Assembly: GCF_030867095.1 (NCBI RefSeq)
Contig: NC_081828.1
Span: 218,829,978 to 218,893,977, forward strand
From: Alligator mississippiensis
Lineage: Eukaryota; Chordata; Crocodylia; Alligatoridae
Direction of reading: 5' to 3'
DNA length: 64,000 nt
In this document: positions 1 to 12,090 of the stretch, piece after piece
How the letters are laid out: each line of letters begins with the position of its first letter
Numbering within the stretch: position 1 is the first letter of the stretch
Notes under the pieces: model-generated
The model's database searches: none
The model's input: only the letters and a program-made list of their open reading frames with translations
Told to the model about the DNA's origin: nothing
Translations under genes and position numbers: made by a program

Positions 1-416
1 CTATTCTAGTCTTGGGTCTTCAGGGACTGGAGACTCCATCAAATACAAACCTGAGGGCTCTTTTGTGGGAATAAAATTTACTGATGTCTTGGAATTGGGC
101 TTCAGCCCATGAAAGTGTAGGTTCTGCCTCTATAACTTATTTAGTCAGTCTCTAAAGGTGTATATCTACCAAACCTTCTGACTCAATGCAGACAAACAGG
201 ACTAACTATCTCTCTCTGAATTGGATAATGTCAACAGACTTGCTTCATTTTCAGAATAAGTCCAAATTTCTAACTGAGTGTGTCCCTTAGTAGTATTATT
301 TTAAAACAAGTTAATTAAAAAATGTTTGTTTGTATAACATGGAGACACTACAACCCACCAATCTCTGTGTTTCCTGTGCCATGCACTGTTGTGACAGCTG
401 AATTTGTTTCCAACAG
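1..416 (+). other. Flank or intron upstream of the first GIMAP exon
   Basis: No coding segment is recognisable here. It ends in a pyrimidine-rich stretch and a splice acceptor (TTTGTTTCCAACAG, AG at 415-416), so at least its right part should be intron. The first exon with the start codon was not found and may lie left of the window. Confidence 0.5.
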
Positions 417-1384
417 ACCCAAGAAATGGCGAACGATACACAGTGGACTCAGAGCTGAGGATTGTTCTAGTTGGTAAAACCGGTGCAGGGAAAAGTGCCA
501 CAGGAAACTCCATCTTAGGTCAGAAAATGTTTGAGTCCAGTCTTTCAGCAAAGTCAGTCACCCAGGAATGCAGCAAGAAGGAAAGGCTCTGGAGACAGAA
601 GAAAGTTGTTGTTGTTGATACTCCTGGCATTTTTGACACAAATAAACCCGCAGAGGAAATTTATCGTGAGATCAGCCACTGCATCTTGGTTTCCTCCCCG
701 GGGCCTCATGCTATAGTACTGGTGGTACCCCTAGGCCGCTACACCAAGGAGGAACAAGAAGCAGTCAAAAGAATACAAAACATTTTTGGAGAAGGAGCCT
801 TGAGATACATGATCCTGCTGTTCACCCGCAAAGATGATCTGGAGGGTATGAATCTGGAGGAATATTTAAAAGAGTCCAGGGTGGCTGGCATTCAGGAGCT
901 GATCAGCAAGTTTGGACAAAGTTACTGTGCATTCAACAACCGAGCCACTGGAGAGGAGCAAGAGACCCAGGTCAATGACCTGCTGACGATGATAGAGAAG
1001 AAGGTGCAGGAGAACGGTGGCACATGCTTCACAAATGAGCAGTATGATTTTGCTGAGAAAAAGCTTCAGGAAGAAACCAATCTTCTGAGGAGAAGGTATG
1101 CAGAGGAGCTAGAAATGAAGATGAAGAAGATGCAGTTGGATCACCAAAAGGCAATGCAAAAGCTAGAAGAAGAACTCAAGAAGGTAAAAGAAGAAGTCAA
1201 AATGTTGCCAGAAATGAAAGCCCTGGAAGAAAAGCATCAGCAGGACTCAGAAAAAATCAAGAAGCATTATGGGAAGAAACAAGAAGAGGCCAGGGAAGAA
1301 GTGGAGCGGGGCCCAATATTAGAAATAATTCAGAAAGCATTTGTGCTTCTGGTTAAAGTAATTGAGAAATGGTATTTGGATTGA
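417..1384 (+). CDS. GIMAP family GTPase, main (terminal) coding exon with coiled-coil tail
   Basis: This is the AIG1/GIMAP guanine-nucleotide-binding exon of an immunity-associated GTPase; the family acts in lymphocyte survival, usually on intracellular membranes or lipid droplets. Visible motifs are the P-loop GKTGAGKS (473-496), switch II DTPG (617-628), the conserved PGPHAIVLVVPLGRY block, TRKDD for guanine specificity (823-837) and FNNRA (about 932-946). From about 1040 to 1310 the protein is Glu/Lys-rich and almost certainly coiled coil. It ends in a short hydrophobic, probably amphipathic segment with no clear transmembrane helix. The open frame extends left of the exon, but the acceptor at 415-416 places the exon start at 417, entered in phase 1; the initiator must be in an upstream exon. 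Stop is TGA at 1382-1384. It resembles GIMAP4/7-type proteins, but I cannot assign an orthologue. No frameshift or stop is seen, so it is probably functional. Confidence 0.93.
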
Positions 1385-1438
1385 AGTGCATATATTCCTC
1401 TCTTCCCTGAGCTTTGACACCGTATGGTGACAAATTTA

Positions 1439-1444
1439 AATAAA
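1439..1444 (+). terminator. Poly(A) signal of the first GIMAP gene
   Basis: AATAAA lies 55 nt after the stop codon, giving a very short 3' UTR. The hexamer is canonical and suits the gene end; cleavage would be expected 10-30 nt further on. Confidence 0.75.
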
Positions 1445-3039
1445 GCTCATGTTCTTAGCTTTGGGCCACTAATTGAATAGCTTTGGGATTCAGTACAAAT
1501 TTATAAACCATATTTTTAATTGTTCCAATAGACATAGCAATCAGGGAATCAGTATATTGGATTCTGCCTCAGTGGGGCTTTGTCTCTATTTTTCAGTTCT
1601 CCAGCACATTCAGACAAAGCATCATTTCCTTAAAGTCCTCCCTCCTGCCCATTACAGCATAAGAAGTTTTCATTTTGCAATACCATTAAATGATTTTGCT
1701 AGCAAAATGTGCCAGGCAACCACAGAGGTCTTTGTTTATTGGAAGGACAGATCAGCTTGGAGAGCACTAGAATGATCTTGCCAATGTCTACCACCACCAA
1801 ACCAGAGTCAAAGGGCATTTGCAGATACTCACTGTCTTCATTCACACCTCTGTAGAGATGAGTCTTCAAAAATGCTCAGTTCTGGATCTTAATTCTCCAA
1901 ATGATGGTATGGGGTTTGGGGCCTGGAATCATTTCTAGCTTTATTTTGAGCTGAAATTACCCCACCCCTTCGACTCCCTTTACATTTCTCAGTCACCACT
2001 TACACTCCCTCACCCTTTCCACTCCCTTACCCCTTCCACACCACTTCCACATCACTGATCTTCCTCTCAGTCTGTTCTTCCACACAAGGAACAGACTTGA
2101 TCCATTTGTATGTGGGCATATTCATCTGTACATTTGAATGAGGTGCTATTATGTGAAGGCCTTGGTCAAAAAAAAGGATGCGTCTCTCTCTGTATTTAGG
2201 ATCATCCTGATTTTTTCTGGAATGAGTCTGTGACTCATGGGCCACTTGTTGAGGAAGTTCTGCATCCTCTACTTTGGAGTCAAAATTCTTGGGGTGGCTG
2301 GTTGTTTCTTAACAGGTTCCACTAGAGACTACAATCATGCAGGTAAAGCAGTTATTTTAGGTTGGCACATGAAGGGCTTTGAAAATTGGGACAAAAGCCT
2401 TGAGTCATTCTGTTCCACAAAAGGGCACCACTGAGAGAAAAAGAGTGCTTAGGTAAGGGGCTTGGAATGGTCCCTATTAATGAGCAGTGCCATAGCAAGC
2501 AGGGGGTGGCGTGAGCACGGCAACCCCCCTGGACACCAAAGTGCAGGGGGCAACAGTAGGCATTTCCCAGCAGGTTCAGGGCATGGGACAGAGCCACAAG
2601 TGGCTCATTTGGGGGGTGTGGGGATGGACATGAGACAGAGTTATACTTGCACACAAGCTGCACATACAAAATTACCAGTCCATACACATACACAAGCACA
2701 AACTTGTACTTTGGTGGCGGTGTGTTAACACTAGGGGGTGCATGGTGACTAGGGGGCACTTGGGGCCCCAGGTGGAGAACGCAGTGGAGATGGGGCTGGG
2801 AGGCAGAGAATCCAGGAGGAGAGAGAGCTGGGGGTTGGCAGAGGCAAAGAAGCCAGAGCTAAGCTGGGAAAGAAGGCTGGGGAGGCAGAGAAGCAGAAGG
2901 GAAAGAGCTGGCTAGGGTGAGAGCCAGGAGATAGGGAAGCAGTGGAGCAGAGTGGTGGAGAAAGCCGGGAGCTTGAGCAGAACAGGAGATTGGGAGGCAG
3001 AGAAGCTGATGATCTGGTCATTCATGTGCTGTGCTACTT
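1445..3039. other. Intergenic, nothing recognised
   Basis: I see no gene or clearly named repeat. The part from about 2750 to 3010 is purine-rich (GGAGGCAGAGAAG-like words repeated irregularly). Around 2237-2430 a short + strand frame (FENWDKSLESF) vaguely recalls zinc-finger transposase text, too weak to call. Confidence 0.4.
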
Positions 3040-3300
3040 GAACTGGTACTTCCCAGTCTATAGGTCTATTGGTGATTCTTTCTCCCCAGGTGCAGCACTT
3101 TAAACTTACTTTTGTTAAATTGAATCCTATTCTGATCCACCCATTCCCCAGTCTGTCCAAATCCACCTGAATTCACGCCCTACCCTCTAGTGTGTTTACT
3201 ATACCCCATAGCTAGGTGTCATCTGTGAATTTAGACAGCGAGCTTTCTACACCCTCATCCAAATCACTGATGAAGATATTGAACAGTACTGGTCCATGGA
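3040..3300 (-). mobile_element. CR1 LINE fragment (reverse transcriptase)
   Basis: Read on the - strand, 3212-3300 encodes [15 protein letters not shown] and LSKFTDDT, the CR1 reverse-transcriptase region around the catalytic (F/Y)ADD box, here FTDD. The part from 3040 matches the segment that follows in other CR1 copies of this window. Both ends are truncated; the right end abuts the hAT element. Confidence 0.75.
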
Positions 3301-6060
3301 AACACCAAATCCAAAATGAAAGGGAAGGCTCTGAAACATCTCCAAAAAGAAATGAAACCATCCAAAACATTTTGGATGTTTCAGAAGGATGTTTTGGATG
3401 TTTCAGAGGTGGACTTGTGGGGAAACCGAAACTCAGAGGGGGAAGTAGGGGGTGTGTGTGTGTGGAAGGGGGGGGGAAGAATGCTCTGCTATTGACATCT
3501 GTAGCTGGCCAGTGTCTGTGATCTGTCCCTGAGGTCCCTTCCAATCCCAGTGCTCTGGGGGAGGGATGGAGAAACAGCATATAAGGCTCTGTGTGAAGCC
3601 TTTCTCTGCCTTTTGTGAACTGTCTGTTTGGAAGCTGCAGTGACTGGCTTCCTAGTCAGTCTCTTGCAAGTCTCTCTTTTTGGAAAGGATTGGATACACC
3701 TTTCCAGTATAGTATAGATAGAAGATATAGTAGGCAGATAAAAGAAGATATAGTAAAGACATAGAAGATATAGTAAACAGATCGAAGATATTTTACATGC
3801 ACGCATACATATGTGACAAACTTGAAGAAGACATGATACTGAATGACAGGAGCTGGATCTGGACCCAGGGGAGATCAGTGCCATAGCCAGGGAAATTCTG
3901 GGGAAGGAGAAGGAATCTGAGTTTGTGCTCCAAACCTCTCAAAGTTCCTCTAGAGCCAGGTCTACTTTTCTGGAAGGTACTTCAAAGGGGGTTGAGGTTG
4001 TGGAGGCAAGTGGTTCAGCTGAGTCAGCTCCTCCTGTTGTTGTGCCTCTGCCTGCTGAGGAGGGGCATAAGGCAGGATCTGCACCCATACTTCAGAAGTG
4101 AGGGAGTAGTGTGATATGGGATCATTTTGAGGTAGCAAATATCCTAAGTATGCTATCTGCCTGTACTGGTGATGCAAGACCAGCCAGGGCAAGGATGCTT
4201 GTCAGCACCACAGGCATGCTGATGCATATCAGGACACACCATCCCTTTGCCCCTGCTCCTCCTCAGCCTGGTACTAGTGGGAGCATGCCCAAAGGGAAGT
4301 CCCTCTCTTGCTCCAAAGCCCCCATCCCCCTGAATCAGAGGCAGGCCACCCTGGACCAGTGGGGGAAAGGTAGGGACAAAGGGAGGCACTTTTCCAAGGT
4401 GATCAAGGTCACCCAGAGCACTGGGGAGATGCTTGCTCTGGATGGCCAGCCCTTCTCTTTAGCTGAGAGGTCAGGGTTCCCTCATGGCCTCATCATGCTG
4501 CATGCCCTCATGCAGTCCCTTCAGCAGGACAGCAATGCCCACCCTGTATGAGGCATACAGGGAGTACTTGAGGAAGAAGCAGCACAAAGCAGGTCTGCAG
4601 GTAGCCTTACACTTCACCTCCGACATCTGGAGCAGCAAGGGTGGAGATTATGTATACCACTCCCATACAGGGAACTGGTGTGATCCGTCAGGCTATCAGT
4701 GGCTCTTCTTGAATTGGAGGTGATGGATGAGTCCCACATGGCAACAGATATCATGGTGGCCATGAACCAAACAGTGCAGGGGTGGCTCATTGGGCAGGGT
4801 GAGCTCACCCATGGATTCATGGTCACCAACAATGGGGCAAATATGGTCAGGTGGTCCGTGATGCCAACTTTGTTGCCATCTGCTGTGTGACACACAAGTT
4901 CCACCTTACAGTCAGGAATGCTTTGGAGGGGGACAGAGCTTCCAGTGAGGGCACCATCACAACCAGCCAGCTCATTTAAAAACATAGGAAAGTGGTGGGC
5001 TACTTTCACTGGATCATCAAGGGGGGCAAGATGATGTGTGACAAACAGGCAGAGCTGAGCGTCCTGCAGCACAAAATCATGCAGGATGTACAGACTTGGT
5101 GGAACTCCACATAGCTGATGCTCAAAAGGCTGGTTGAGCAACAGATGGCCATGCATGAGCTGGCCTTCCTCAGGGAGATTGGGATCAGTGGCCCCCTTAA
5201 CAGAGCTGAGTGGGATACCATCTCCAAGACCTTGGGGCCCTTAAGTCATTCCTCAAGGCCACTGAGACCCTTGGTGCTGGTAATGCCCTCCTTAGCTAAG
5301 TGATCCTTGTAGCAAGGGAACTTGAGAACTAAATGGAGAGCTTCCAGGGAATCAGTGTTCATGGCTGGGGCAGGCTGCTGTCACCAGAGGTGCAGACACT
5401 GGTGAGGTGGCTGAAGGAGGTAATCAAGACATGGCTGGATCTGTTGCGGTTCAGTATGGTCCATGTGCTGTCAGCCATGTGTGACCCGAGGGTGAAGGGG
5501 ACCACGTGCACCAGCAAAGCCCTCGATCATTGGACAGAGGTGCTGGTAAATAGGGTCAGGGAGAAAGAAGGGCAGATGCAGGGGGACATGGAAGAGGGGT
5601 TTCCACTGTAATGTACCAGCACTCCATCAACCGGCCAGTCTCCTCATGCACCACAGGCACTGCCAATGCGGGCCAACAGCATGGCTTTCATGTTGGAGTC
5701 CAGATCCCAGCACCAGATCCTAGGATAAGGCAGGTAGCACCATGGCCTCAGTGGCTACCTATCTCACTGAGGATTTGGAGCCGCTGGCCTGTGATCCCTC
5801 AGCCTACTGGGCAAGCCACAGCTACATGTAGCAGGATCTGGCCACAGTTGCCTAGGAACACCTGTCCTGTTGACCGGCCAGTGTTCTGAGCAAGAGGGCA
5901 TTCAGCATTGCTGGGATGCTGTGGCACCACCCCACCTCACCTGCTTGGATCCTGGTTTGGTGGAGCAGTTGGTGACCTCAAGATCAACCTCCTGCTGGGG
6001 TTCCCCAAGCTCCACGTGCAGATGGAATGAGTGCCACCTTCCTCACTCCACCTGTACCTA
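3301..6060 (+). mobile_element. Decayed hAT DNA transposon with BED-finger transposase
   Basis: The transposase is visible in pieces on the + strand: an acidic N-terminus (from about 3850, DPGEISAIAREIL); a BED zinc finger (about 4111-4250, WDHFEV then STTGMLMHIRTHHP, with one Cys pair damaged); the block before the catalytic core (4450-4560, QPFSLAERSGF); hAT core text (4613-4640, HFTSDIWSS); MVTNNGANMVR (4819-4850); the MCDPRVKG block (about 5478-5500); and a C-terminal dimerisation domain (5830-6030, TCLDPGLVEQLV). Several frameshifts and stops show it is dead. The left end (3301-3480) has subterminal repeats of TTTGGATGTTTCAG and their complements. Its first 400 bp is matched in reverse orientation at 36930-37330. 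The right terminus is not located; 6060 is where recognisable sequence ends. Confidence 0.8.
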
Positions 6061-6585
6061 TTTCCTTTTTTATTTTTATTTTGAACCATTTAATGTCCCA
6101 CTCTCAGAGCTGGAGGTGGCACTCACTGTATCACCAGCCAGCAGGGGAAGAATGTCTCCCTGCTGAGCTCTCGTGCTAGAACTTCCTCTTCTTACCAACA
6201 TACTTGTGGAAACTCTCCTTGTTCCCCTTCATGCCCCTTCTAGCTGCAACTCCATCTGAACATTGACTTTCAGGATTGCTTCACTGCATGTCAGACCAAT
6301 ACTTTTATTTATACTGTTCCCTTTTCATTTGCCCAAGTTTCCACTTCTTGTAACCTTCCATTTTGTGATTTATTTTATTCATTGGTTCCCTGCTAATGCA
6401 CACTGGTCTTCTGCTATACCAGCTAGTCTTCCTACACATTAGGTTGGTTTGTTCCTGCACCCTCGCTACAGTTTCTTTAAAATACAGCCAGCTCTCCTAG
6501 AATCCCTTACCCCTCAGACTGGATTCCAAGGGGATCCTGCCCATCAGTTTCATGAGAGAATCAATGTCTGCCTTCCAAAATTACA
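6061..6585. other. Unassigned spacer after the hAT element
   Basis: AT-rich to mixed sequence without a convincing gene. It may include the 3' non-coding end of the hAT transposon, but no terminal inverted repeat was found. Confidence 0.35.
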
Positions 6586-7205
6586 GGTTCCATATTCTAC
6601 TTTTTTCCTTTTTTCCTTTCCTTAGGATTTTAAAATCAATCATCTCATGGTCACTGCTGCCCAAATTGCAGTCCATTTTCACATCCCCCACTGATTTTTC
6701 ACTGTTTGTCTGGAGTATCTAGTTGGTCCCCCCAACACTTGCACCAGGGATATTTCTCCAACTCTCTCTAGAACTTGCTAGATTGGGTGCACACTGCTGT
6801 ATTCCCCTGTCAGCAGATGTCAGGGTAATTGACCCCCCCCCGAGAACTCCAGAGTCTAATCCAAACATTTCCACTAGTTGTGTGAAGAATGCCTCATTCA
6901 CCCTCCTTGTGGTCTGGTGGTCTATAGAAGACCTCCACCACAGCATCACCCTTTTTACTCTCCCTTCTAACTTTAACCCAGAGACTTTCAGCAGGCCTGT
7001 CTCCAGTTTCATACTAGAGCTCTGAGCAATCATAAAGCTCTTTTACATACAGCGCAACTCCTCCTCCTCTTCTCCCCTGTCTGTCCTTCTGGAGCAGTTT
7101 GTACCCATCCATGATAGTGCTCTAGTCATGTCAGCTATCCCACCAAGTCCGTATTATTCCAATCACAGTTCCTTGACTGTGCCCATGTATTTGTGTACAG
7201 GTCAC
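6586..7205 (-). mobile_element. CR1/L2-like LINE remnant, endonuclease region
   Basis: On the - strand, 6719-7033 reads as a degraded apurinic-endonuclease domain: LEGRVKRVML then DHQTTRRVNEAFFTQL corresponds to the family text in which a YRPPDQ block is followed by VDEAFxxQL. The YRPP block is broken by frameshifts. The adjacent 7034-7205 has the look of the preceding part of the same element. It is older than most CR1 copies here. Confidence 0.6.
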
Positions 7206-8265
7206 TAGCCAGGTTTGGGGTGTTCTGGGAAGGGAATGGCTTTCACAGATTCCTTTTGTAAAGCTGTTCCGTGTGGCATGGAGCAATTCTTTATTCAGTG
7301 GGCCAGAGAAAGGAGGAGAACATGAGACAGATATTACTGCTTTATGATAGGGCATTCCCTCAGAAGCATCTGAGCTCCTGTTCTGGTTCCAATGAAACAT
7401 CCAGGGTTGCACATGGGAACCAGTAAGCACTTCTCTTGCACAGAGTCTCTTATATCCTAGGGATTAATGCAATTGCCAGGAATGTGGATTCAGGCCATTC
7501 AGGAAGTGTTCAAAAATGGGTCTCCAAGAGACCAGATCAATGTTCTAAGCATTCAGACCCTGCATAACAGGAGAGCTGTGTCCTCATGGTTGCATTTCTT
7601 CAGGGGTAGAATGTTTCTGTTCCAAGGGCCTAGATGAGGTCCTGCAGGTGATCTGAGTGAGGTTCTGCAGGGGCAGGTGAGACAGAGCTTTGGCATGAGA
7701 TAAGAAAGCAGAGGTGCATTTGGGTGTGACAAAGGATTATTTTTTGTTTGTTTGTTTTTTGGCAAAGAGCAGGGAGTTTTGATGACCTTGCATCCTGCAA
7801 ACAAAGTGGTTAGCAAAAAGGACTACCACATCTTCCACAAAAACAGAGTGGAGGATGGTCATCCATTAGTTACCATGGATACCTGAAGTGGACATGAATG
7901 AGATGTGAATGAATGCTTACCTTTCAGATGCATCCACCCAAAGTATCCAAACAGGTGTAGGCCTGTCATTTATACAGAAATTGCATTGGGGTAACAAGTT
8001 AATGCATTAATATGGGCTTGGGGTAAGTTGTTACCCCATATGGAAAAACACATTCACGCTTGGTGTAACATGTTACCCTGGGCAGTTTTTCATCCACAGA
8101 GAGCAAACCATTCATGTAAGCTGGCTGTTCTTTGGGCATATTGTGCACAGAGGTGCCAGTGACAATGTCCTATAAAGAAAAAAAAAAGAATTAATTAACT
8201 TTAAGATACTGCACAAAATATGCATCTGGGGTAGGAAATTACCCCATGAGAACATATGAAGGTTA
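7206..8265. other. Intergenic with clustered GGGGTAA palindromes
   Basis: No gene is seen. Three inverted repeats of one word lie close together: TGGGGTAACAA (7987-7997) with TTGTTACCCCA (8028-8038), the palindrome GTAACATGTTAC (8065-8076), and TGGGGTA (8227-8233) with TACCCCA (8240-8246). A poly(A) tract lies near 8175-8187. Confidence 0.45.
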
Positions 8266-8416
8266 AACACTGCCTCTGCTTCTTCATATCCCATGGTTAC
8301 TGTGCATGACTGAAGCTGGGCAATAAGCAGTTTCCTGCTGAGGATGTTTTTTCCTGTTCCACTCTTCCCATTCTGAGATTTACTGACAAGGACAATTTTC
8401 AGTGAAGCCTCTGCTA
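8266..8416 (-). pseudogene. GIMAP exon fragment, truncated
   Basis: The - strand reads LKIVLVSKSQNGKSGTG followed by KNILSRK and a TVT box, matching the start of the GIMAP GTPase exon through the P-loop. A relic acceptor (CCCCTAGCAG) precedes it. The first P-loop glycine is serine and the Gly-Asn of the following box is changed. Homology stops after about 45 codons, before switch II, so this is a dead 5' fragment. It is more divergent from the 39.5-kb gene than are the copies at 50-62 kb. Confidence 0.75.
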
Positions 8417-8419
8417 GGG

Positions 8420-9105
8420 GAAAATGCAAGAGAGGAAGATCTATTATACATAGAGGTGCTGGAATTGTGCATGCATGCATTCATGGACACTTTGTCTCAT
8501 TAAAACCCAGAGCTGAATCTGGCCTCTTTTTTCTATGCTGATTGCTGGTCATTCAGAAGCCAAATACAGAGGGGCTCCAGAAGAGTTCAGAAATAGGCTT
8601 GCAAGAAGAAGCAGTGCATGAGTCATTTGCCACATACAGGGAGTAACCACACATGCCCCCCACCAGTTCTTGCTTTAGATGACACAGAGTATTTTATAGC
8701 ACTTATGTTGCTGTAGTGACACACTATAGAAAACTAGCCTGTTGCTACACTCACATGATTTGTGCCCACTGATGCTACGTTGCTGTAGCAACAAGCTATG
8801 TCACCAAGGTGCATCACTACAGTGATGTAGTGTCATGTGTAGATGTTCCCTTAAAAAGTCATAGAAAAGCTGGGTTTGAAAGGTTGTAAGGAGATCACAG
8901 ATAATCCAGACTCCTGCAAAGGTAGGCAAATGTAGGATCACCCCTGTCTAAAGCATCCTAGGCAAGTGTCTCTATAATCTATTTTTATAATTGCCTTAAT
9001 AAACATCTCACGCAGCTATCACGTGCCATGTCCCAGACATCAGAAACACCACTTCACTTGCCTCAGGTAAAGCAGGGAGACAAGACTGCTGCCAGTTTTG
9101 TTCCA
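8420..9105. other. Intergenic, nothing firm
   Basis: No gene is recognised. Around 8690-8830 the words TTGCTGTAG and CTACAGTGATG recur in both orientations, as in a small decayed DNA element. From about 8860 there is weak resemblance to an old LINE 3' end. Neither is firm. Confidence 0.3.
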
Positions 9106-10420
9106 TTGCAGGGACAGGAAGTAGAAGCCCTGGACTGCCAGGTTAGGGAGCTCCAGGCAGTGGTGCACAGATGTGTACTGTTAGAGATGTAGAGCAAGAA
9201 CTGGATGCCTACTTCCAGACTGTTCACCAGATGAATGAAGGCAAAGGAGCAACAATGCCTAGCAATGCCAGGGCATAAATGGAGAACCACTATGTGGTCC
9301 AGCCAGGGGTTTCCTGGACAAAGGTAGTGTCTGGTCCTTGGAGGCACTGCACCAGGGTGACCACTCCCCTGGAGTTGAGCAACCCATTTGAACCCCTTAC
9401 ATCAGCACAGTCAGCTGAGCTGCTGACTTCAGAATATGGGGACCAAGGGCCTCCAGCAACCACACCCAGGGGAAAGCACAGAGTAATTGTAGTGGAAAAC
9501 TTGCTCCTGAGGGGGACTGAGGGCATGATGGTCTCCTGACCTGTTAGCCCATGAGGTCTGCTGCCTTCTGGGGGCCTATGTCTCAGATGTAATGGAGAGG
9601 ATCCCCAAACTCATCCAACCCTCAGACCACCACCCCATACTGTGCATCCATGTGGGCACAAATTACATGGATCAGAACAATCCTGACTGGATCATGAATA
9701 ATTACAGGGTTCTGGGGGCACAGGTAGTATTTTACTTGATCCTCCCAGTCAAAAATCACAGGCCTCAGTGGGAGAGGTGTTTCAGAGAGGTCAACAGAAG
9801 ACTCTGGTGATGGTGCTGTCATGAGGGGTTTGACTTCTTCAACTGTGGCCCACTTTAGGGAGAGAGGCATCAGCTTGATAGGGAGGGATGGCCTCCACCT
9901 CACCCTGAAAGGGAAGGAGCTCTTCTGGGCCAGGATGGCCAACAAACTTCGCAGGGCTTTAAGCTAGGATCGGTGGGGGATGGGCAGTCAATTAACAGTT
10001 CTAGCCCAGGTCATGACAACTACAGTACTAACAGGTGAGGTAGCCCAAACAAACCCATTCCAAAGACAGCCCAAGGGAAAATCATGTCCAAGCATATAGG
10101 GAAGCTCAGGGATTCCCACAGAAGGCTCAGCTGCCTGTACAAAAATGCCAGGAGTTTGGGAAACAAACAAGAGGAACTGGTCCTCCTCCTGAGTGACAAT
10201 GATTATGAGCTTATAGGAATAATGGAGACCTGATGGGACTCCATTTATGACTGGTCCATAGTTCTAGAAGGCTATACCTTGTACAAGAGAGACCTTGTTA
10301 AGAATAGAGGTGGGGGTTAGCTCTCTATGTGAAGGACCAGTACACTTCCCTTCCAACTGAGTTTAGCAACTACGGAGTGTGTCTTGAGACCCTCTGGATT
10401 AAAATACAAAGGGAGCATGG
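9106..10420 (+). mobile_element. CR1 LINE, ORF1 esterase and start of ORF2
   Basis: The + strand carries the CR1 ORF1 esterase (SGNH hydrolase-like) domain: the nucleophile block is degraded to VVENLLLRGTEG (about 9485-9520), then come LIQPSDHHPILCIHVGTN (about 9612-9665) and GAQVVFYLILPV (about 9715-9750). About 10120-10410 reads as the start of ORF2 endonuclease: SLGNKQEELVLLLSDNDYEL, LIGIMET and GGGLALYVKDQYTS. There are several stops. This is one of the few places in the window where a CR1 5' half survives. It is interrupted at about 10420 and its reverse transcriptase resumes at about 11086. Confidence 0.8.
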
Positions 10421-11085
10421 GGAAGGGGATATATCTGTGAGAGTCCCCATAAGACTCTGGAGCACCAGTTGTGGCGTGGGTTAAGAATGCCCTGGTGAGA
10501 GGTGGCCCCAGAAAAGGGGGCAGAGAGGAGGGGCCCCGGTGAGGGAAAGGTCTGGAACCCCAGTGATGGGGAAACTAGATGACAAGTCTGAATGTATGGA
10601 GTTGCTCTGGGAGGTGCCAGGGCAAGCTTACACCTAGTCATGTAATTGGCTGGCCACTACCCCAGTGAGGGTTGCGAGAGAAGCCCAAAAGACAGTATGT
10701 CTGCCACCCAAGGTATGAGCTAGCTAAAGCCTATGGCCTACGAGGCCTGCTCCAAGAGGGAGAAGGCAGTACAAGTTGTTGACGTGTGAAAGAGACCCTG
10801 TGAGAGAGGGTGGAGTGTGAGGCCCCAGTGAGAGGAGGGTGGTATGAATGTGTATGTGTCTGAGGCCTGACAATGAGGTCTAAGCTTGGTCTGGCTGTAG
10901 GCCAGGAGCATTGGGTCATCTGGATGTTATCTGTGAGGCTTGGGCTGCAGTGTAGGGGAAGAACAGAGGGGTGCCCCCTGGCATTGTGGTAAGAATAGGC
11001 AGCCTCCCACCTTAATCAACAACTTAATTAATTAACAACAAGGTGTGGCAGGAGAGTCAGGTGGGTGGCATTCCCAATGGCAAGT
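10421..11085 (+). other. GC-rich segment between CR1 endonuclease and reverse transcriptase
   Basis: This 665-bp stretch replaces the expected CR1 middle. It is rich in GTGAGAG, GGCCCCAG and GTGAGGG words, loosely like the U3 parts of the LTRs at 15.0 and 58.2 kb, so it may be a degenerate LTR insertion. No target duplication or TG/CA ends were found. Confidence 0.3.
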
Positions 11086-12090
11086 GTGGAAGCTAGCACT
11101 GTGGCTGGTCGGGGAGCCCCACTTCATCACAGTTTGACACCCACAAATCTGTGGGCCTAGATGGAATGCACCTGAGAGTCCTGAAGGACCTTGTGGCCAT
11201 TATAGAACACCCTATCTCTGAGATATTTGAGAACTCATGGCACTTGGGAGAGGTACCGGAGGACGGGAAAAGAGTCAATATGGTTCCAATCTTCAAGAAA
11301 GGAAGGAAGGAAGACCCAGGGAATTACAGACCAATCAGTCTGACATCAATCCTCGGAAAGATCCTGGAGAAAATTGTCGAGGGTTCCATCAGCAGCAGGC
11401 TAGTGGAAGGCACCTTTCCAAAGGCTAGTGAACATGGCTTTGTTGCTGGAAGGTCCTGCCTTACCAATGTGGTCTCCTATGACCAGGTGATGCATTGCCT
11501 GGACAAGGGAGATGAGGTTGATGTCATATACTTGGATTTCCAGATGGGCTTTGACTTGGTCTCACATGATGTCCTCATGGCTAAGCTAGAGAACTGTGGC
11601 CTCAACCATCTCACAGTCTTGTGGCTGGGGAACTGGCTCTGGGGATGGATCCAAAGGATATTAGTTGATAGGAGCAAACCAACATGGTGTGAGCTGACTA
11701 GCGGTGTCTCTCAGGGCTCAGTACTTGGGCCAGTACTTTTCAGCATCTTTATAAATGATCTGGATTCTGACATCAGATGCAGACCGGCAAAGTATGCAAA
11801 TGACACTAAACTATGGGGAAGGTGGCCACACTGGAGGACAGGCTAGGGATACAGGCCAATCTGGGCAGGCTTGCAAGGTGGGTGGACCAAAACCTGGTGG
11901 TTTTTAATGTAGTGAAATGCAGGGTGCTCCACCTTGGGAGGAAAAACCTGTATCATAGGCTCAGCAGTGCTATGCTTGCTAGCACCATGACCAAAAGAGA
12001 CTTGGGGGTCTTGATTGACCACAACATGAAAATGAGCCACCAACGTGATGCTGTAGCTGGCAAGCAAACACGGAGGAGTCTTCACCTAGT
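11086..12090 (+). mobile_element. CR1 LINE, reverse transcriptase domain
   Basis: An uninterrupted frame (11151-11846) encodes most of the fingers and palm: [57 protein letters not shown] and a catalytic box changed to YANDTKLWG (family FADD). A thumb continues in a shifted frame to about 12090 (LHLGRKN, RDLGVLIDHNMKMS). The Asp to Asn change in the box would abolish activity. It probably belongs with the 9106-10420 piece. Confidence 0.85.

Noticed and set aside
404..416. Start of the first GIMAP protein at 404
   Set aside because: The codon there is TTG inside the polypyrimidine tract of a splice acceptor; the exon begins at 417.
2237..2434. Possible zinc-finger transposase piece (FENWDKSLESF)
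   Set aside because: Only one short stretch looks familiar; no Cys/His pattern and no neighbouring transposase blocks.
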